NCBI RefSeq assembly: GCF_009792295.1
Contig: NZ_CP039934.1
Coordinates: 1,880,501 to 1,944,500, forward strand
DNA from: Myroides fluvii
Lineage (GTDB): Bacteria; Bacteroidota; Bacteroidia; Flavobacteriales; Flavobacteriaceae
DNA length: 64,000 nt
Direction of reading: 5' to 3'
Translations under genes and position numbers: made by a program
Notes under the pieces: model-generated
What the model saw: only the letters and a program-made list of their open reading frames with translations
Told to the model about the DNA's origin: nothing
Database searches by the model: none
Part shown: positions 7,692 to 15,636 of the stretch, piece by piece
Layout of the letters: each line of letters starts with the position of its first letter
How positions within the stretch are numbered: the first letter of the stretch is position 1

Positions 7692-8591
7692 TTAAAAAGG
7701 TAATATTACATATTCCGATAAATTTGAAACTATATCACTTATTTGAATTATTTTCTCTACTTGATTTGTTCCTGGTCTATCTATTTTAGTAAAAAGATAT
7801 TCTCCTTGAATAGAAGTTATTTCTCCAATCTCAATGCCATTTCTATAGAGATGAGTCCCTATATCAAAAGCTTTATCCCCTATTGAAAACCCTGTAATTT
7901 TGTTGTCCGAATATTTCTTATGAATTAAAAGAACGGGAGTTTCTCTTTTGTGATTTATTTGTAAAGATTGATTTGAAGGATTCATTTTTTCTAGTTGTCT
8001 TAACTTCTCTAGAATTAATTGTGTATCAGAAGATATTTCTGTGGTTTTAGCCGGTTCTGCAGCGGTTATTCCTAAATGTTTAATAATAGAATTCTCGAAA
8101 GAGTCTTTATCTGAATGTAATATTGTTTTTTCAATAGAAGCTGCTATTTCAAGTACTTTTGGTTCTATATTATCGATTCTTAAGTTTTCATCATATTGAA
8201 TGGTTCTTATCCCTGCAACATCAAATACTCGAGGTGTTTGAACATCTTTTATTAGTGTAACACTTTTGTCAAATGCTTGCCTCATTCCTAGTTCATAGAA
8301 AACATTTGCATTTCGTGCACTTAAGTCACAAATAACGTGCTCTGATTCTAAAATCTTTTTAATGATGTCTAAACGAATATCATTGGTTAAAGTTTCTTCA
8401 TCAGCCCTACGTGCTTCCAATCCTGCTTTTTCTATTGCGGGTTTAATCAAATGCAGATAAACTCGGTCAAAGTGTCCTGTTGGATATCCCTCTTGGTCTG
8501 AAATAGGCATAACTACAAAGCAAATCCTTTCTTTATCTTCAACTGTCTCTTGTTCTGTGTTTTTTTCTTTCGTTGTGTTTTTTGCACTCAT
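7692..8591 (-). CDS. Deoxyribosyltransferase/TIR-like domain protein, candidate defence cargo
   Basis: 299 residues. A flexible charged tail (1-20) is followed by a Rossmann-like domain: RICFVVMPIS (22-31), GHFDRVYLHLIKPAIEKAGL (39-58), RRADEE (61-66), VICDLSARNANVFYELG (86-102) and VTLIKD (111-116). The D-L-S-x-x-N-x-N-V-x-Y-E-L-G signature with Glu100 is shared by nucleoside 2-deoxyribosyltransferase and TIR-like families, many of which cleave nucleotides or NAD in anti-phage systems. A helical linker (150-200) leads to a strand-rich C-terminal domain (205-299), possibly a sensor. The gene has its own terminator and non-coding flanks, so it is expressed separately from phage genes, which is typical of prophage cargo. 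Enzyme activity is inferred. Confidence 0.6.
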   Translation of the reverse strand: MSAKNTTKEKNTEQETVEDKERICFVVMPISDQEGYPTGHFDRVYLHLIKPAIEKAGLEARRADEETLTNDIRLDIIKKILESEHVICDLSARNANVFYELGMRQAFDKSVTLIKDVQTPRVFDVAGIRTIQYDENLRIDNIEPKVLEIAASIEKTILHSDKDSFENSIIKHLGITAAEPAKTTEISSDTQLILEKLRQLEKMNPSNQSLQINHKRETPVLLIHKKYSDNKITGFSIGDKAFDIGTHLYRNGIEIGEITSIQGEYLFTKIDRPGTNQVEKIIQISDIVSNLSEYVILPF

Positions 8592-8675
8592 AGTTTTCTT
8601 ATTTAGTTAGATAGGTTACAGAAATCGAAAATAGTTGAAAAGTTAAATAAAAGCAACTTTGTCATTGATAGAAAT

Positions 8676-8714
8676 AAAAATCCCTGCAGATACTTGTAAT
8701 CTGCAGGGATTTAT
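8676..8714 (-). terminator. Strong terminator after the 52-aa gene
   Basis: Perfect 12-bp stem ATCCCTGCAGAT (8680-8691) with its complement at 8699-8710, loop of seven, flanked by A/T runs on both sides. It closes the small gene at 8723-8881 and separates it from the TIR-like gene. Confidence 0.8.
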
Positions 8715-8722
8715 AAAAGTTA

Positions 8723-8881
8723 TTATTCTTTTCTTTTGCGATGTGCAATTACTCTTCCATTTCTTCCATTTCCTCCATCTTTGATATATTCTCTTTCTTT
8801 CCCTTGCCATTCTCTTAAAGTGTCAGAACTCTTTCCTCCAGAGGATGTAATAAGTTTAAGTAGTTCTTTTAAAAACCCCAT
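8723..8881 (-). CDS. Small basic protein, 52 aa, unknown function
   Basis: An open frame of 52 codons from ATG (8879-8881) to TAA, with an amphipathic N-terminal helix (MGFLKELLKLITSSGGKSSD) and a Gly/Asn/Arg-rich middle (DGGNGRNGR) ending in a basic tail. It ends 12 bp before a perfect terminator, which supports that it is a real transcript. The upstream sequence is AT-rich without a Shine-Dalgarno motif, as normal here. I recognise no family; the amphipathic helix plus basic tail could fit a small toxin, membrane-associated peptide or nucleic-acid binder. Confidence 0.5.
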   Translation of the reverse strand: MGFLKELLKLITSSGGKSSDTLREWQGKEREYIKDGGNGRNGRVIAHRKRKE

Positions 8882-8984
8882 ATTCTAATTGTTTTACATT
8901 AATGAATGAGGCTAAAGTATTAAAACACCAAAAATAACTTAGAAACTATTAAGTGAAGACAGGGGTTTCTTGAGTCTATAATAG

Positions 8985-9278
8985 TTAAGATAGATATGCA
9001 GGTTTAAAATCAAAGGTTACTTGAGAGAATCCCTCTAAACGATGTACTCCTGGATCAAATACCGTATAGGTCAGTATAATGGGATTACACCTCTTGTTCG
9101 CTTCATTCTTTTGTGCAACTACTTGGTTAATGACATCTTTCATATTTTCCAATGCTTCAGCTTTAATCAATTGTCGATCTAGTGTTTTTAAATAAGCAGA
9201 GAATTCCTTTTGGAGGTTGTTTTTTAATACATAGACGTTAGATAGTTCTATATAGTAATGGGTGGGTTGTTTATTCAT
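8985..9278 (-). CDS. Hypothetical phage protein, 97 aa
   Basis: 97 residues beginning HYYIELSNVYVLKNNLQKEF, then a helical central part (ALENMKDVINQVVAQKNEAN) and a terminal strand pair (PIILTYTVFDP...GFSQVTFDFKP). It overlaps the preceding gene by eight bases, so it is translated with it. It is the last gene of the replication-region operon. No family recognised. Confidence 0.5.
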   Translation of the reverse strand: MNKQPTHYYIELSNVYVLKNNLQKEFSAYLKTLDRQLIKAEALENMKDVINQVVAQKNEANKRCNPIILTYTVFDPGVHRLEGFSQVTFDFKPAYLS

Positions 9279-9582
9279 AATTCAAAAGTTGTTTTTCGTG
9301 ATCCATCAAAATGAACCCTTCATTGTAAAAAAGTTTTACCTGCAGATAGTTGCTGATCTCGAGCAATAGGATGGTGATATCTACTTTTTGCCACCATTTC
9401 ACTCGATGGAAATCAGTCACGGCATACAGTAATTTCAAAGGATTTAGATTGAATTTGACAAGTAGCTGCAGCTCTTCAATTTCGTTTTTATCTGTTGTCC
9501 GGAGATCAACAGCCGTATCGATATACAAGAGAGCCAGTGTATGTTCAAAGGCTTCTCTTGTGAGGTTTTGATTGAACATCAT
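9271..9582 (-). CDS. Hypothetical phage protein, 103 aa
   Basis: 103 residues, helix-rich (REAFEHTLALLYIDTAVDL, then WQKVDITILLLEISNYLQV), with no membrane segment or metal-binding motif. It lies 5 bp after the antirepressor gene and overlaps the next gene. It probably has a regulatory or replication-accessory role, but nothing in the sequence identifies it. Confidence 0.5.
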   Translation of the reverse strand: MMFNQNLTREAFEHTLALLYIDTAVDLRTTDKNEIEELQLLVKFNLNPLKLLYAVTDFHRVKWWQKVDITILLLEISNYLQVKLFYNEGFILMDHEKQLLNYE

Positions 9583-9587
9583 CGCAT

Positions 9588-10130
9588 TTAATTGGCGAAC
9601 TCTGGTTCATCCAACATCGAGGTTTGCAAATTCACATGCTTCCAATCGTCAAAGCTCAATTGACGCAGTTCCTTCAGTTCCCCTTCAGATTGCTTCAATT
9701 TGCCCTGGGCTTCTTTGAAGTTGGTTTTATACACTTCAATCTCTTGGAGTTTAGCTTCCGTGCGTTCTTTCATTTCCTTGAGGTAAACACGACTCAAAAA
9801 GAGGGAGTCATATATCGCATCATAACAAACGCGTTGGTATTGAATTACGCTGGCTTTGGCTTCTTCTTTGACGTTATTGGGGTTGATAGTGAATAGCCAC
9901 CCAAAAACATACTTTAGTGGTAAACAGACCATTTCATACGTTTTTTTGTCTGCTCCAGTTGCCTCCTCCAGGGAGGTAACTGAAGCTAATAATTGGTCGT
10001 TGTAAATTTTCTTGCGCTGTGGTTCAAAATCAATTCCAATGGCTTCACAAATCGGCTTGATTGGAATCATTTGATTGGCTAATTCTACGATATTAACTCC
10101 ATTTACGGTGGTGATGATTGTTGTGTTCAT
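9588..10130 (-). CDS. Phage antirepressor with P22_AR_N-type domain
   Basis: 180 residues. Residues about 10-115 match the P22 antirepressor N-terminal domain: MIPIKPICEAIGIDFEPQRKKI (22-43), VCLPLKYVFGWLFTINP (67-84) and the VIQYQRVCYDAIYDSLF helix (95-111). Residues 120-160 are a coiled coil (EAKLQEIEVYKTNFKEAQGKL). Proteins of this family bind and inactivate CI-type repressors, which would link it to the tandem XRE genes at the right end. It lies 6 bp after the gene at 10137-10457 in the replication operon. Confidence 0.75.
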   Translation of the reverse strand: MNTTIITTVNGVNIVELANQMIPIKPICEAIGIDFEPQRKKIYNDQLLASVTSLEEATGADKKTYEMVCLPLKYVFGWLFTINPNNVKEEAKASVIQYQRVCYDAIYDSLFLSRVYLKEMKERTEAKLQEIEVYKTNFKEAQGKLKQSEGELKELRQLSFDDWKHVNLQTSMLDEPEFAN

Positions 10131-10136
10131 AATTGC

Positions 10137-10457
10137 TTATTCTTTTACGTTTCTACTTCTTTTGGGTTTAACCACTTCTTGCACTTGCTGCACCTCACTC
10201 TCGTGATTTCCAGCGTTGCTATCTGTCTCAGGATTATTTTCTCCTTCTCCAGGTGTGAGCAGTTCTCGTTCGCGGACAAAGTAATTTTTGTCGTGGCTTC
10301 CTTTTCGGTAGAGGAATACTTTTTTTGCATGGCGGTCAATGAGTTCAATGGGGCTTACTTGTTTTGCTTGTAGTTCCTTGATAATTTCTTGGGCTTCCTG
10401 TGTGAAATCTTTTTCGTGTGAAGCGCCTGTTGCTTTAATTTCAAATCTTTTTTTCAT
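10137..10457 (-). CDS. Hypothetical phage protein, 106 aa
   Basis: 106 residues: a basic start (MKKRFEIKATGASHEKDFTQ), a helix with QEIIKELQAKQVSPIELIDR, a strand region KKVFLYRKGSHDKNYFVRE, and a disordered acidic then Lys/Arg-rich tail (KPKRSRNVKE). It overlaps the upstream small gene by 17 bases and precedes the antirepressor gene. A small DNA- or protein-binding role is possible; no family recognised. Confidence 0.5.
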   Translation of the reverse strand: MKKRFEIKATGASHEKDFTQEAQEIIKELQAKQVSPIELIDRHAKKVFLYRKGSHDKNYFVRERELLTPGEGENNPETDSNAGNHESEVQQVQEVVKPKRSRNVKE

Positions 10458-10710
10458 ATTCTCTTTTTAAATAAATTAGTTCTATAGGGTTGATGGGCAA
10501 ATACACACATTCCAAATTGAAATGTTGATAAAACTCTTGAATGTTCATCCCTTTATAGGTGTAAAAGGGATATTCATAGAATTCTTGTGTCTCGTGATTC
10601 TTGACGAAATACAAAAATCCAGGCTTTTTGAATTTGTCGAGATCGTGCTGTGTCGCTACCACCAAAGGGAGCTGTACACAGGTATAGGTTTTAGATTCCT
10701 GTTGCATCAT
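10441..10710 (-). CDS. Hypothetical phage protein, about 89 aa
   Basis: I placed the start at the ATG 10708-10710, giving MMQQESKTYTCVQLPLVVAT. The frame stays open to a GTG at 10752, but that would force a 62-bp overlap with the primase gene. The protein is rich in aromatic residues and strands (PGFLYFVKNHETQEFYEYPF) and ends in a basic stretch. It is encoded directly after the primase and overlaps genes on both sides. Function unknown. Confidence 0.5.
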   Translation of the reverse strand: MMQQESKTYTCVQLPLVVATQHDLDKFKKPGFLYFVKNHETQEFYEYPFYTYKGMNIQEFYQHFNLECVYLPINPIELIYLKREYEKKI

Positions 10711-13700
10711 GGTCAAAAAAATCTGAATTGTCCGGGTTAGCTTCACTTGCACTTGTGCGGTCTAGGTTCAAGATGCCTCCATTGAGCATCATGTCATAGT
10801 TGAACACCAGGGCAGTGGTTGAGACATCACCAAATCGATGTCCTCCAGCTTTGGTACCAATGAAATACTTCTTCGATTTGAAGTAGTTTCGAATAGTTGA
10901 ATCTGTAATTACTTCAGCTCCTCCTCGGGTTGTTACTTCCTTATGGTACAATTGATGCAAGGCTTTTTGATTCAGATATAATACTCTTGTATGGGATGTA
11001 TTCTTCCAAACAAAAGGTTGATCTCCTTTTCTCGTGTATAGCGATATAATAGGTTCATTGCTAATATTGAAGTGCGTTTTATTGTTGATGCGTCTTGTAT
11101 CCAATAAGAACTCAATTACTCTCCAGTACTCTGCCAATCCTTCAGACTCAACAATGAGATCCGACGTATCTAGAATGGCATCTAGAAACTGTTGGTACAA
11201 TTTGTTTAGATCAAAAATCAAATTCATCTTTTCAGATAATAGTGATAAGGGAGTGATTAAGGCTACATAGTTTTGCAACATGCGTTCCTGGTACTCTTTG
11301 CCCTTTAAATCTTTTTTGTATTTGCTGATGTAATAGGAATACTTTTGGTGAATGTTTTCTTCTACATACGGCCTAAAGTCAAGAATATCAATGAGCATGG
11401 AGGACAATCCCATTTCCTCCCAAGCTTTTAACTTGTTGTATTCAGCCACTTCTTCTGTAGTGAATGGATCCAGGGGCTTAATAAAATTTAAAATGATACT
11501 TCTTGAGGTCAAGGAGTTGTCATCACGACTACTCAAGTATTGGGATAGAATAAACATCGAGCAATGGACTTTGGTTGTTGTCGTTTTATTATCTCCAGTT
11601 GCTTTACCCATTTCACGTCCACGTCCATCGTAAGCTCCCTTTAACGCTTGGAAAATCTTGTCATCTAAGTTATCGTGATACTCTTCTAACATCGTAGGAG
11701 CGTTCATAATTCGCGCCAATCGTCTGAAGAAAGCAACGGGTGTTCCGGAGTTCAAATCGAAGGGTTCTTGCTTGTGGGTGAATAAAGCCACACAGCTTTC
11801 TGCAAACTTCGATTTCCCCGATCCTTTATCCCCACCACAAAATACATGTGGAAAGAACTGATAGCGTTTCAAATAGATATCACGGAATAAGGAAGCAATA
11901 TTGAAGGCGACACCAATCGCAGCTTTCTCATAGCCATAGACTTTGATTAGTTGTTCAATCCACTTTTGAAGCGTAACCGGACTTTGCTTGTACACAAAGT
12001 ATCGGTCGTTCTCGTATGGATCATCACCATCGCGTAAATCCTTGTAAATGGCGGAAAAGGCAGGTAAGAAATAACTGTCTACTTTTTCAAAATAATCCCC
12101 TTTGTCAGCTTCTTCGTATTCTTCCTTTTTAATTTCGATAATACCATATGGATTGACTTTTTTCAACATTCCCTTGTCATAGATGGAATCCGCAAAGGCG
12201 AATATCTTCTCTTTGGGTTGCCATCCAAGGGTAGTAATTTCATAGGCTTTGGTGAACGAATTCAAAATTCGATTGCGCATCATAATGAAATGGTTGTTGT
12301 TGACGTTTTCGGTAAACACCATATTTCCTTCATCAATGATTTTGGTCTCGAACTTCGCCTTTTGAACAAAATCACCTGATTCAAATACAATCAGCTTTTT
12401 ACGCCCATTGTCGTAATTCGCTTCACAAATACGCTTGTTGTTCACTTGGCCATAGATGTGAAATAAAGGTTCGATTTTAAAGTTGGTTCCTCTAAAGAAT
12501 CCACCACTGCGTCCAGGGAAGTGGTAGTTGTCATCCACTGTTACAAAACTGTACTTTTTGTACTCTTCGATATCTGCACCTGCAGGCAACTTCAATTCAT
12601 CTCGTTCAGTTTCTGTATTTTGAACACCTGCAGCAACGCGTTGTTCGATTTCAGTACGGATGTCTTCGATTACATCGGTAATTGATTTTTTGGGTAACTT
12701 AAATATTTTTGCAGCTTTATCGATGTATAAGTTTCGCTTGATGTCATCATCGATAGTATGCAGTATTTCAGCTGTTTGAGAAACTGAAGCTGATATTTCA
12801 TCCGGATCGTCTGAAGCAATATTTTTGAGCTTGGTAATCTTCCATTCAAAGGCATCTTGTTGATGATCCTCAACGTATTTTTTCAAATCAGCTTTTCTCG
12901 AGAAACTATCAGGATCTTCACCTAAGGGCAAGAAACATACTTGTACGCGAAATCCGTAATTCAAAAGGATATCGATATCTTTAAAAGCGGCCGCAGTACC
13001 TGGGCCTAAATCTTTGGGATTAATCGCTCGAATGCGATCATCCAATTGGTCGGCTATGATTTGATCTTCATCTGAATCGCTGAGTTTTTTTAAAACTAAA
13101 CGCGCGACTTCCACACAGTTCAATTCATTGATTCCCGTAAACTTCTCGCTTAGGTCAATGTTTTTATCCTGGATAATCGATTTCGTTAAATCGATTAAGG
13201 TTTTGACAGCCTTTGGATAGTCATTGTCTCGCATCACAATGACAGTGCGTGCATAGCGCTTGAGTAAAAGCGCTTGTTCTTTGGTAAGGGCAGTTCCACA
13301 GGTAGCAATAGCATTACCCAAACCATTTTGATGGCAGGCAATCACATCCGTATAACCTTCTGTTAAGATGGCTACTCCCGTTTGTGCAATGGGTTTTCGC
13401 CCTTGGTACAATCCGTATAATACTTTGGTTTTGATATAGTAAGGAGTTTCTTTGCTATTTAGGTATTTTGGCAGTACCTCTTGAGGAGCGCGCCCACCAA
13501 AACCAACTACTTCTCCTTTTTCGTTCTGAATAGGAAATAGTAAGCGATCATTAAAGAAGTCGGAATTGCGGTCTTCTTTCACGGAAATTAACCCCAATGT
13601 TTTTCCCATTTCAAAATGACCAGCCTCAATCAATGGAGCAGTAATAATACGTTGCCCGGGCGTGTAACCAATTTGGAAGTTTAAGATAGATTCAGGAGAG

Positions 13701-14137
13701 AATTGTCTCTCCTGAACCATCTTTTTCGCCCAATGCGTATCAGCTAAGTTATTGTACTCTTTTTGATACTTTTGAGTTACTTCATTTAATAAATCAACGG
13801 CTTTTTTCTTTTTCTCTATCTTGGCTTGTTGCTCTGCAGAAACCTCTTCGTGTTCTAAGGTGATCCCACAAATAGAAGCGATTTTTTCCACCGCTTCAAC
13901 AAAATTTAATGCATCTTTCAACCGAACGAATTTAATTCCATCACCGGCTTGACCAGATGAATAACACACCCAGTTATTCTTCGCGGGATTCACGTGAAAA
14001 GAAGGGGTGCTCTCATTGGTCAGTGGGGACTTACAAACCCAAGAGCTCCCGCTTTTCTTTAACTCTGCGTAATGGGAGATTATATTATATATGTCTGCTT
14101 CTCTTACTCGATCTAGTGAACTTTCTTTAATCTGCAT
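10691..14137 (-). CDS. Large phage primase-helicase (degenerate CHC2, TOPRIM, P-loop ATPase)
   Basis: 1148 residues. Residues 30-75 align with the DnaG CHC2 zinc ribbon (TPSF at 44-47, GDGIKF at 65-70), but only Cys35 and Cys58 remain; the usual His is Thr40 and the fourth Cys is Ser61. Residues about 100-240 fit the DnaG catalytic core (PIQNEKGEVVGFGGR, 201-215). TOPRIM motifs follow: TEGYTD (258-263, Glu259), DND (303-305), then about 70 inserted residues before GPGTAAAFKDIDILL (377-391) and GEDPDSF (405-411). The C-terminal half has Walker A GGDKGSGKS (767-775) and a Walker B-like MLEEYHD (815-821), a hexameric-helicase-type module. It probably primes and unwinds phage DNA. It overlaps genes on both sides, in the early operon. 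Confidence 0.8.
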   Translation of the reverse strand: MQIKESSLDRVREADIYNIISHYAELKKSGSSWVCKSPLTNESTPSFHVNPAKNNWVCYSSGQAGDGIKFVRLKDALNFVEAVEKIASICGITLEHEEVSAEQQAKIEKKKKAVDLLNEVTQKYQKEYNNLADTHWAKKMVQERQFSPESILNFQIGYTPGQRIITAPLIEAGHFEMGKTLGLISVKEDRNSDFFNDRLLFPIQNEKGEVVGFGGRAPQEVLPKYLNSKETPYYIKTKVLYGLYQGRKPIAQTGVAILTEGYTDVIACHQNGLGNAIATCGTALTKEQALLLKRYARTVIVMRDNDYPKAVKTLIDLTKSIIQDKNIDLSEKFTGINELNCVEVARLVLKKLSDSDEDQIIADQLDDRIRAINPKDLGPGTAAAFKDIDILLNYGFRVQVCFLPLGEDPDSFSRKADLKKYVEDHQQDAFEWKITKLKNIASDDPDEISASVSQTAEILHTIDDDIKRNLYIDKAAKIFKLPKKSITDVIEDIRTEIEQRVAAGVQNTETERDELKLPAGADIEEYKKYSFVTVDDNYHFPGRSGGFFRGTNFKIEPLFHIYGQVNNKRICEANYDNGRKKLIVFESGDFVQKAKFETKIIDEGNMVFTENVNNNHFIMMRNRILNSFTKAYEITTLGWQPKEKIFAFADSIYDKGMLKKVNPYGIIEIKKEEYEEADKGDYFEKVDSYFLPAFSAIYKDLRDGDDPYENDRYFVYKQSPVTLQKWIEQLIKVYGYEKAAIGVAFNIASLFRDIYLKRYQFFPHVFCGGDKGSGKSKFAESCVALFTHKQEPFDLNSGTPVAFFRRLARIMNAPTMLEEYHDNLDDKIFQALKGAYDGRGREMGKATGDNKTTTTKVHCSMFILSQYLSSRDDNSLTSRSIILNFIKPLDPFTTEEVAEYNKLKAWEEMGLSSMLIDILDFRPYVEENIHQKYSYYISKYKKDLKGKEYQERMLQNYVALITPLSLLSEKMNLIFDLNKLYQQFLDAILDTSDLIVESEGLAEYWRVIEFLLDTRRINNKTHFNISNEPIISLYTRKGDQPFVWKNTSHTRVLYLNQKALHQLYHKEVTTRGGAEVITDSTIRNYFKSKKYFIGTKAGGHRFGDVSTTALVFNYDMMLNGGILNLDRTSASEANPDNSDFFDHDATGI

Positions 14138-14591
14138 GGTGTTGGTTGGGTTTTAGTAGGGTTATGATCTCCAATATTCTTCGTAATATAGTAAGCTCTG
14201 TATTGAGCTGTTTTTGTCTTCTTTCGTTGTGTTCTTTCGCTTGTATAAAAGCTTCTTTCACACTTGGGGTTTGGATGAAACTAATGGTTTGTTCCGCTTG
14301 CTCCAGTTGCTCCGTGATATGCACAAATTCTTTGGTCTTTTGTACTTTGATGGCTTGTAGATCACTGTCGTCATAAATCAATTGACAAGCGACAAGTACT
14401 TCTATTTTATCACTGTCGTTGGATTGAACTGCATAGTCTTTAATTACGGTTACTGATAAGGTGTTGAGTAATTGTGACTTTTTAAAGAACAGATTGAACG
14501 CGATACCCAAATGGTGGATAAGGTCAGTTCCGTAATACATTTTAAAATCTTCATAAGCAAGCATAGGCGTGAGCTTTACTGTTAGTTTCAT
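14127..14591 (-). CDS. Hypothetical phage protein, 154 aa, with coiled coil
   Basis: 154 residues: a strand-rich N-terminal half (MKLTVKLTPMLAYEDFKMYY, then VTVIKDYAVQSNDSDKIEVL) and a helical C-terminal half with coiled-coil character (about 88-150). It overlaps the primase start by 11 bases and lies 9 bp after the LuxR-type gene. Its place just upstream of the primase suggests a replication-initiation or single-strand DNA accessory role, but this is position-based only. Confidence 0.5.
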   Translation of the reverse strand: MKLTVKLTPMLAYEDFKMYYGTDLIHHLGIAFNLFFKKSQLLNTLSVTVIKDYAVQSNDSDKIEVLVACQLIYDDSDLQAIKVQKTKEFVHITEQLEQAEQTISFIQTPSVKEAFIQAKEHNERRQKQLNTELTILRRILEIITLLKPNQHHAD

Positions 14592-14600
14592 GGGTCATAG

Positions 14601-15155
14601 TTAAAAGTGAGCTTTCAATTTCATCACCTCTCTCTTACTTTTAACCTTTAATTTTCTGAATACACTCATTTTATGAGTTCCAACCGTACTTGGAGCAATA
14701 AAGAGTTGTTCTGCAATCACTTTATCTTCCAATCCTTCAGCTAGTAGCATAAAAACTTCTTTTTCTCTTGGTGTAAAACCATAATCTAACTTTAATTGTT
14801 TGGAGGGCCATCTAGCACATTTACAGTTCTTAGAACATCTAAAGCCTTCAGCTGGACCAAATTCACCTTCTACGATATCTGGGGTGTTGTTTAATCCACC
14901 ATAAATGCAGAATGCGTACTCGTTTAATGCCTCACTAAAAGATAGTTTTCCTAAATCACTCCATGCAATGGGATCATTTAAAAACATCGCATATAGCTTT
15001 GTTCTTAATTCTTTAGGCAACTGATCAATTAATCTTATTTTACCGTTTTGAATGAAATAAGCTTTTCTGGCTGTATTATCTCCAAATATTTCAATGTTAT
15101 TATCTGTAGGTAAAAGACCAGATATAATGTTTTTTTGTGTAAATTTGTCTTGCAT
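14601..15155 (-). CDS. LuxR/GerE-type regulator with cysteine cluster
   Basis: 184 residues. The C-terminal 60 form a GerE helix-turn-helix (FTPREKEVFMLLAEGLEDKV, then IAEQLFIAPSTVGTHKMSVF). The N-terminal 125 do not look like a receiver, PAS or autoinducer domain. They contain four cysteines, Cys83, Cys107, Cys111 and Cys113 (motif CSKNCKCARW), suggesting a bound metal or iron-sulfur cluster. It is the first gene of the early operon (9 bp before the next), so it may activate its own operon or the head genes. It is not a standard phage CI/Cro protein. Function inferred from domain and position. Confidence 0.7.
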   Translation of the reverse strand: MQDKFTQKNIISGLLPTDNNIEIFGDNTARKAYFIQNGKIRLIDQLPKELRTKLYAMFLNDPIAWSDLGKLSFSEALNEYAFCIYGGLNNTPDIVEGEFGPAEGFRCSKNCKCARWPSKQLKLDYGFTPREKEVFMLLAEGLEDKVIAEQLFIAPSTVGTHKMSVFRKLKVKSKREVMKLKAHF

Positions 15156-15190
15156 TTTTCGATTGTTATTTAATTAATGATTGAGATTTT

Positions 15191-15220
15191 AAACCCAGAG
15201 TGACCGCTCTGGGTTTTTTT
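15191..15220. terminator. Terminator between the HTH-like gene and the LuxR-type gene
   Basis: Perfect 10-bp stem AAACCCAGAG (15191-15200) with its complement at 15207-15216 and loop TGACCG. The T run is strong on the plus strand and weaker on the minus strand. It lies 3 bp beyond the stop of the small gene at 15223-15486. Confidence 0.7.
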
Positions 15221-15222
15221 GT

Positions 15223-15486
15223 TTATACATCTTTTTGTAATATTTCTTTCTTCTTTATAGCGAAATCTTTGTATTGTTTTTTCTTGTTATTGCATAGTTC
15301 AATAATCGCCTTTTCTACTCTAATGTCTTCTCTAATTCCATTTACAATATGAGTGATGTAGCTTCTTGAAAAAGGTTTTCCTTTGGCATTATAGATGCTA
15401 TTCATCTCTAGGAAGTCCAGTATTTGTGATGTATACCTGAATCCTAAGATGTTTTTTATTCGGTTTGTTAAATCGGAGCAAATCAT
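15223..15486 (-). CDS. Small HTH-like phage regulator, 87 aa
   Basis: 87 residues with a helical pattern NRIKNILGFRYTSQILDFLE (8-27) followed by FSRSYITHIVNGIREDIRVE (39-58), which reads like a helix-turn-helix with recognition helix SYITHIVNG, as in small Cro/excisionase-type proteins, and a basic tail. It is divergently transcribed from the XRE repressors across a 150-bp region with an inverted repeat, the usual place of a Cro-like gene. Assignment by layout and helix pattern. Confidence 0.5.
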   Translation of the reverse strand: MICSDLTNRIKNILGFRYTSQILDFLEMNSIYNAKGKPFSRSYITHIVNGIREDIRVEKAIIELCNNKKKQYKDFAIKKKEILQKDV

Positions 15487-15570
15487 ATGTTTATACTATT
15501 TTAATGAATGATACATTTTTGTAACTTGTATTAGTTATGTATTAGTATTGTACTACAAATAAACAATACA

Positions 15571-15603
15571 TTTTTATATCATCAAAGTAAAATGATATAA
15601 AAA
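15571..15603. promoter_or_regulatory. Candidate operator in the repressor/Cro intergenic region
   Basis: Perfect 12-bp inverted repeat TTTTTATATCAT (15571-15582) and ATGATATAAAAA (15592-15603), separated by nine bases and ending 33 bp before the first repressor ATG. The region 15490-15570 also carries several overlapping variants of GTATTAGT and AATACATTTTT. This is the likely lysogeny switch. Confidence 0.55.
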
Positions 15604-15636
15604 TTTCTCTTTTTGATTAAAATAAAATGTAAAGAC

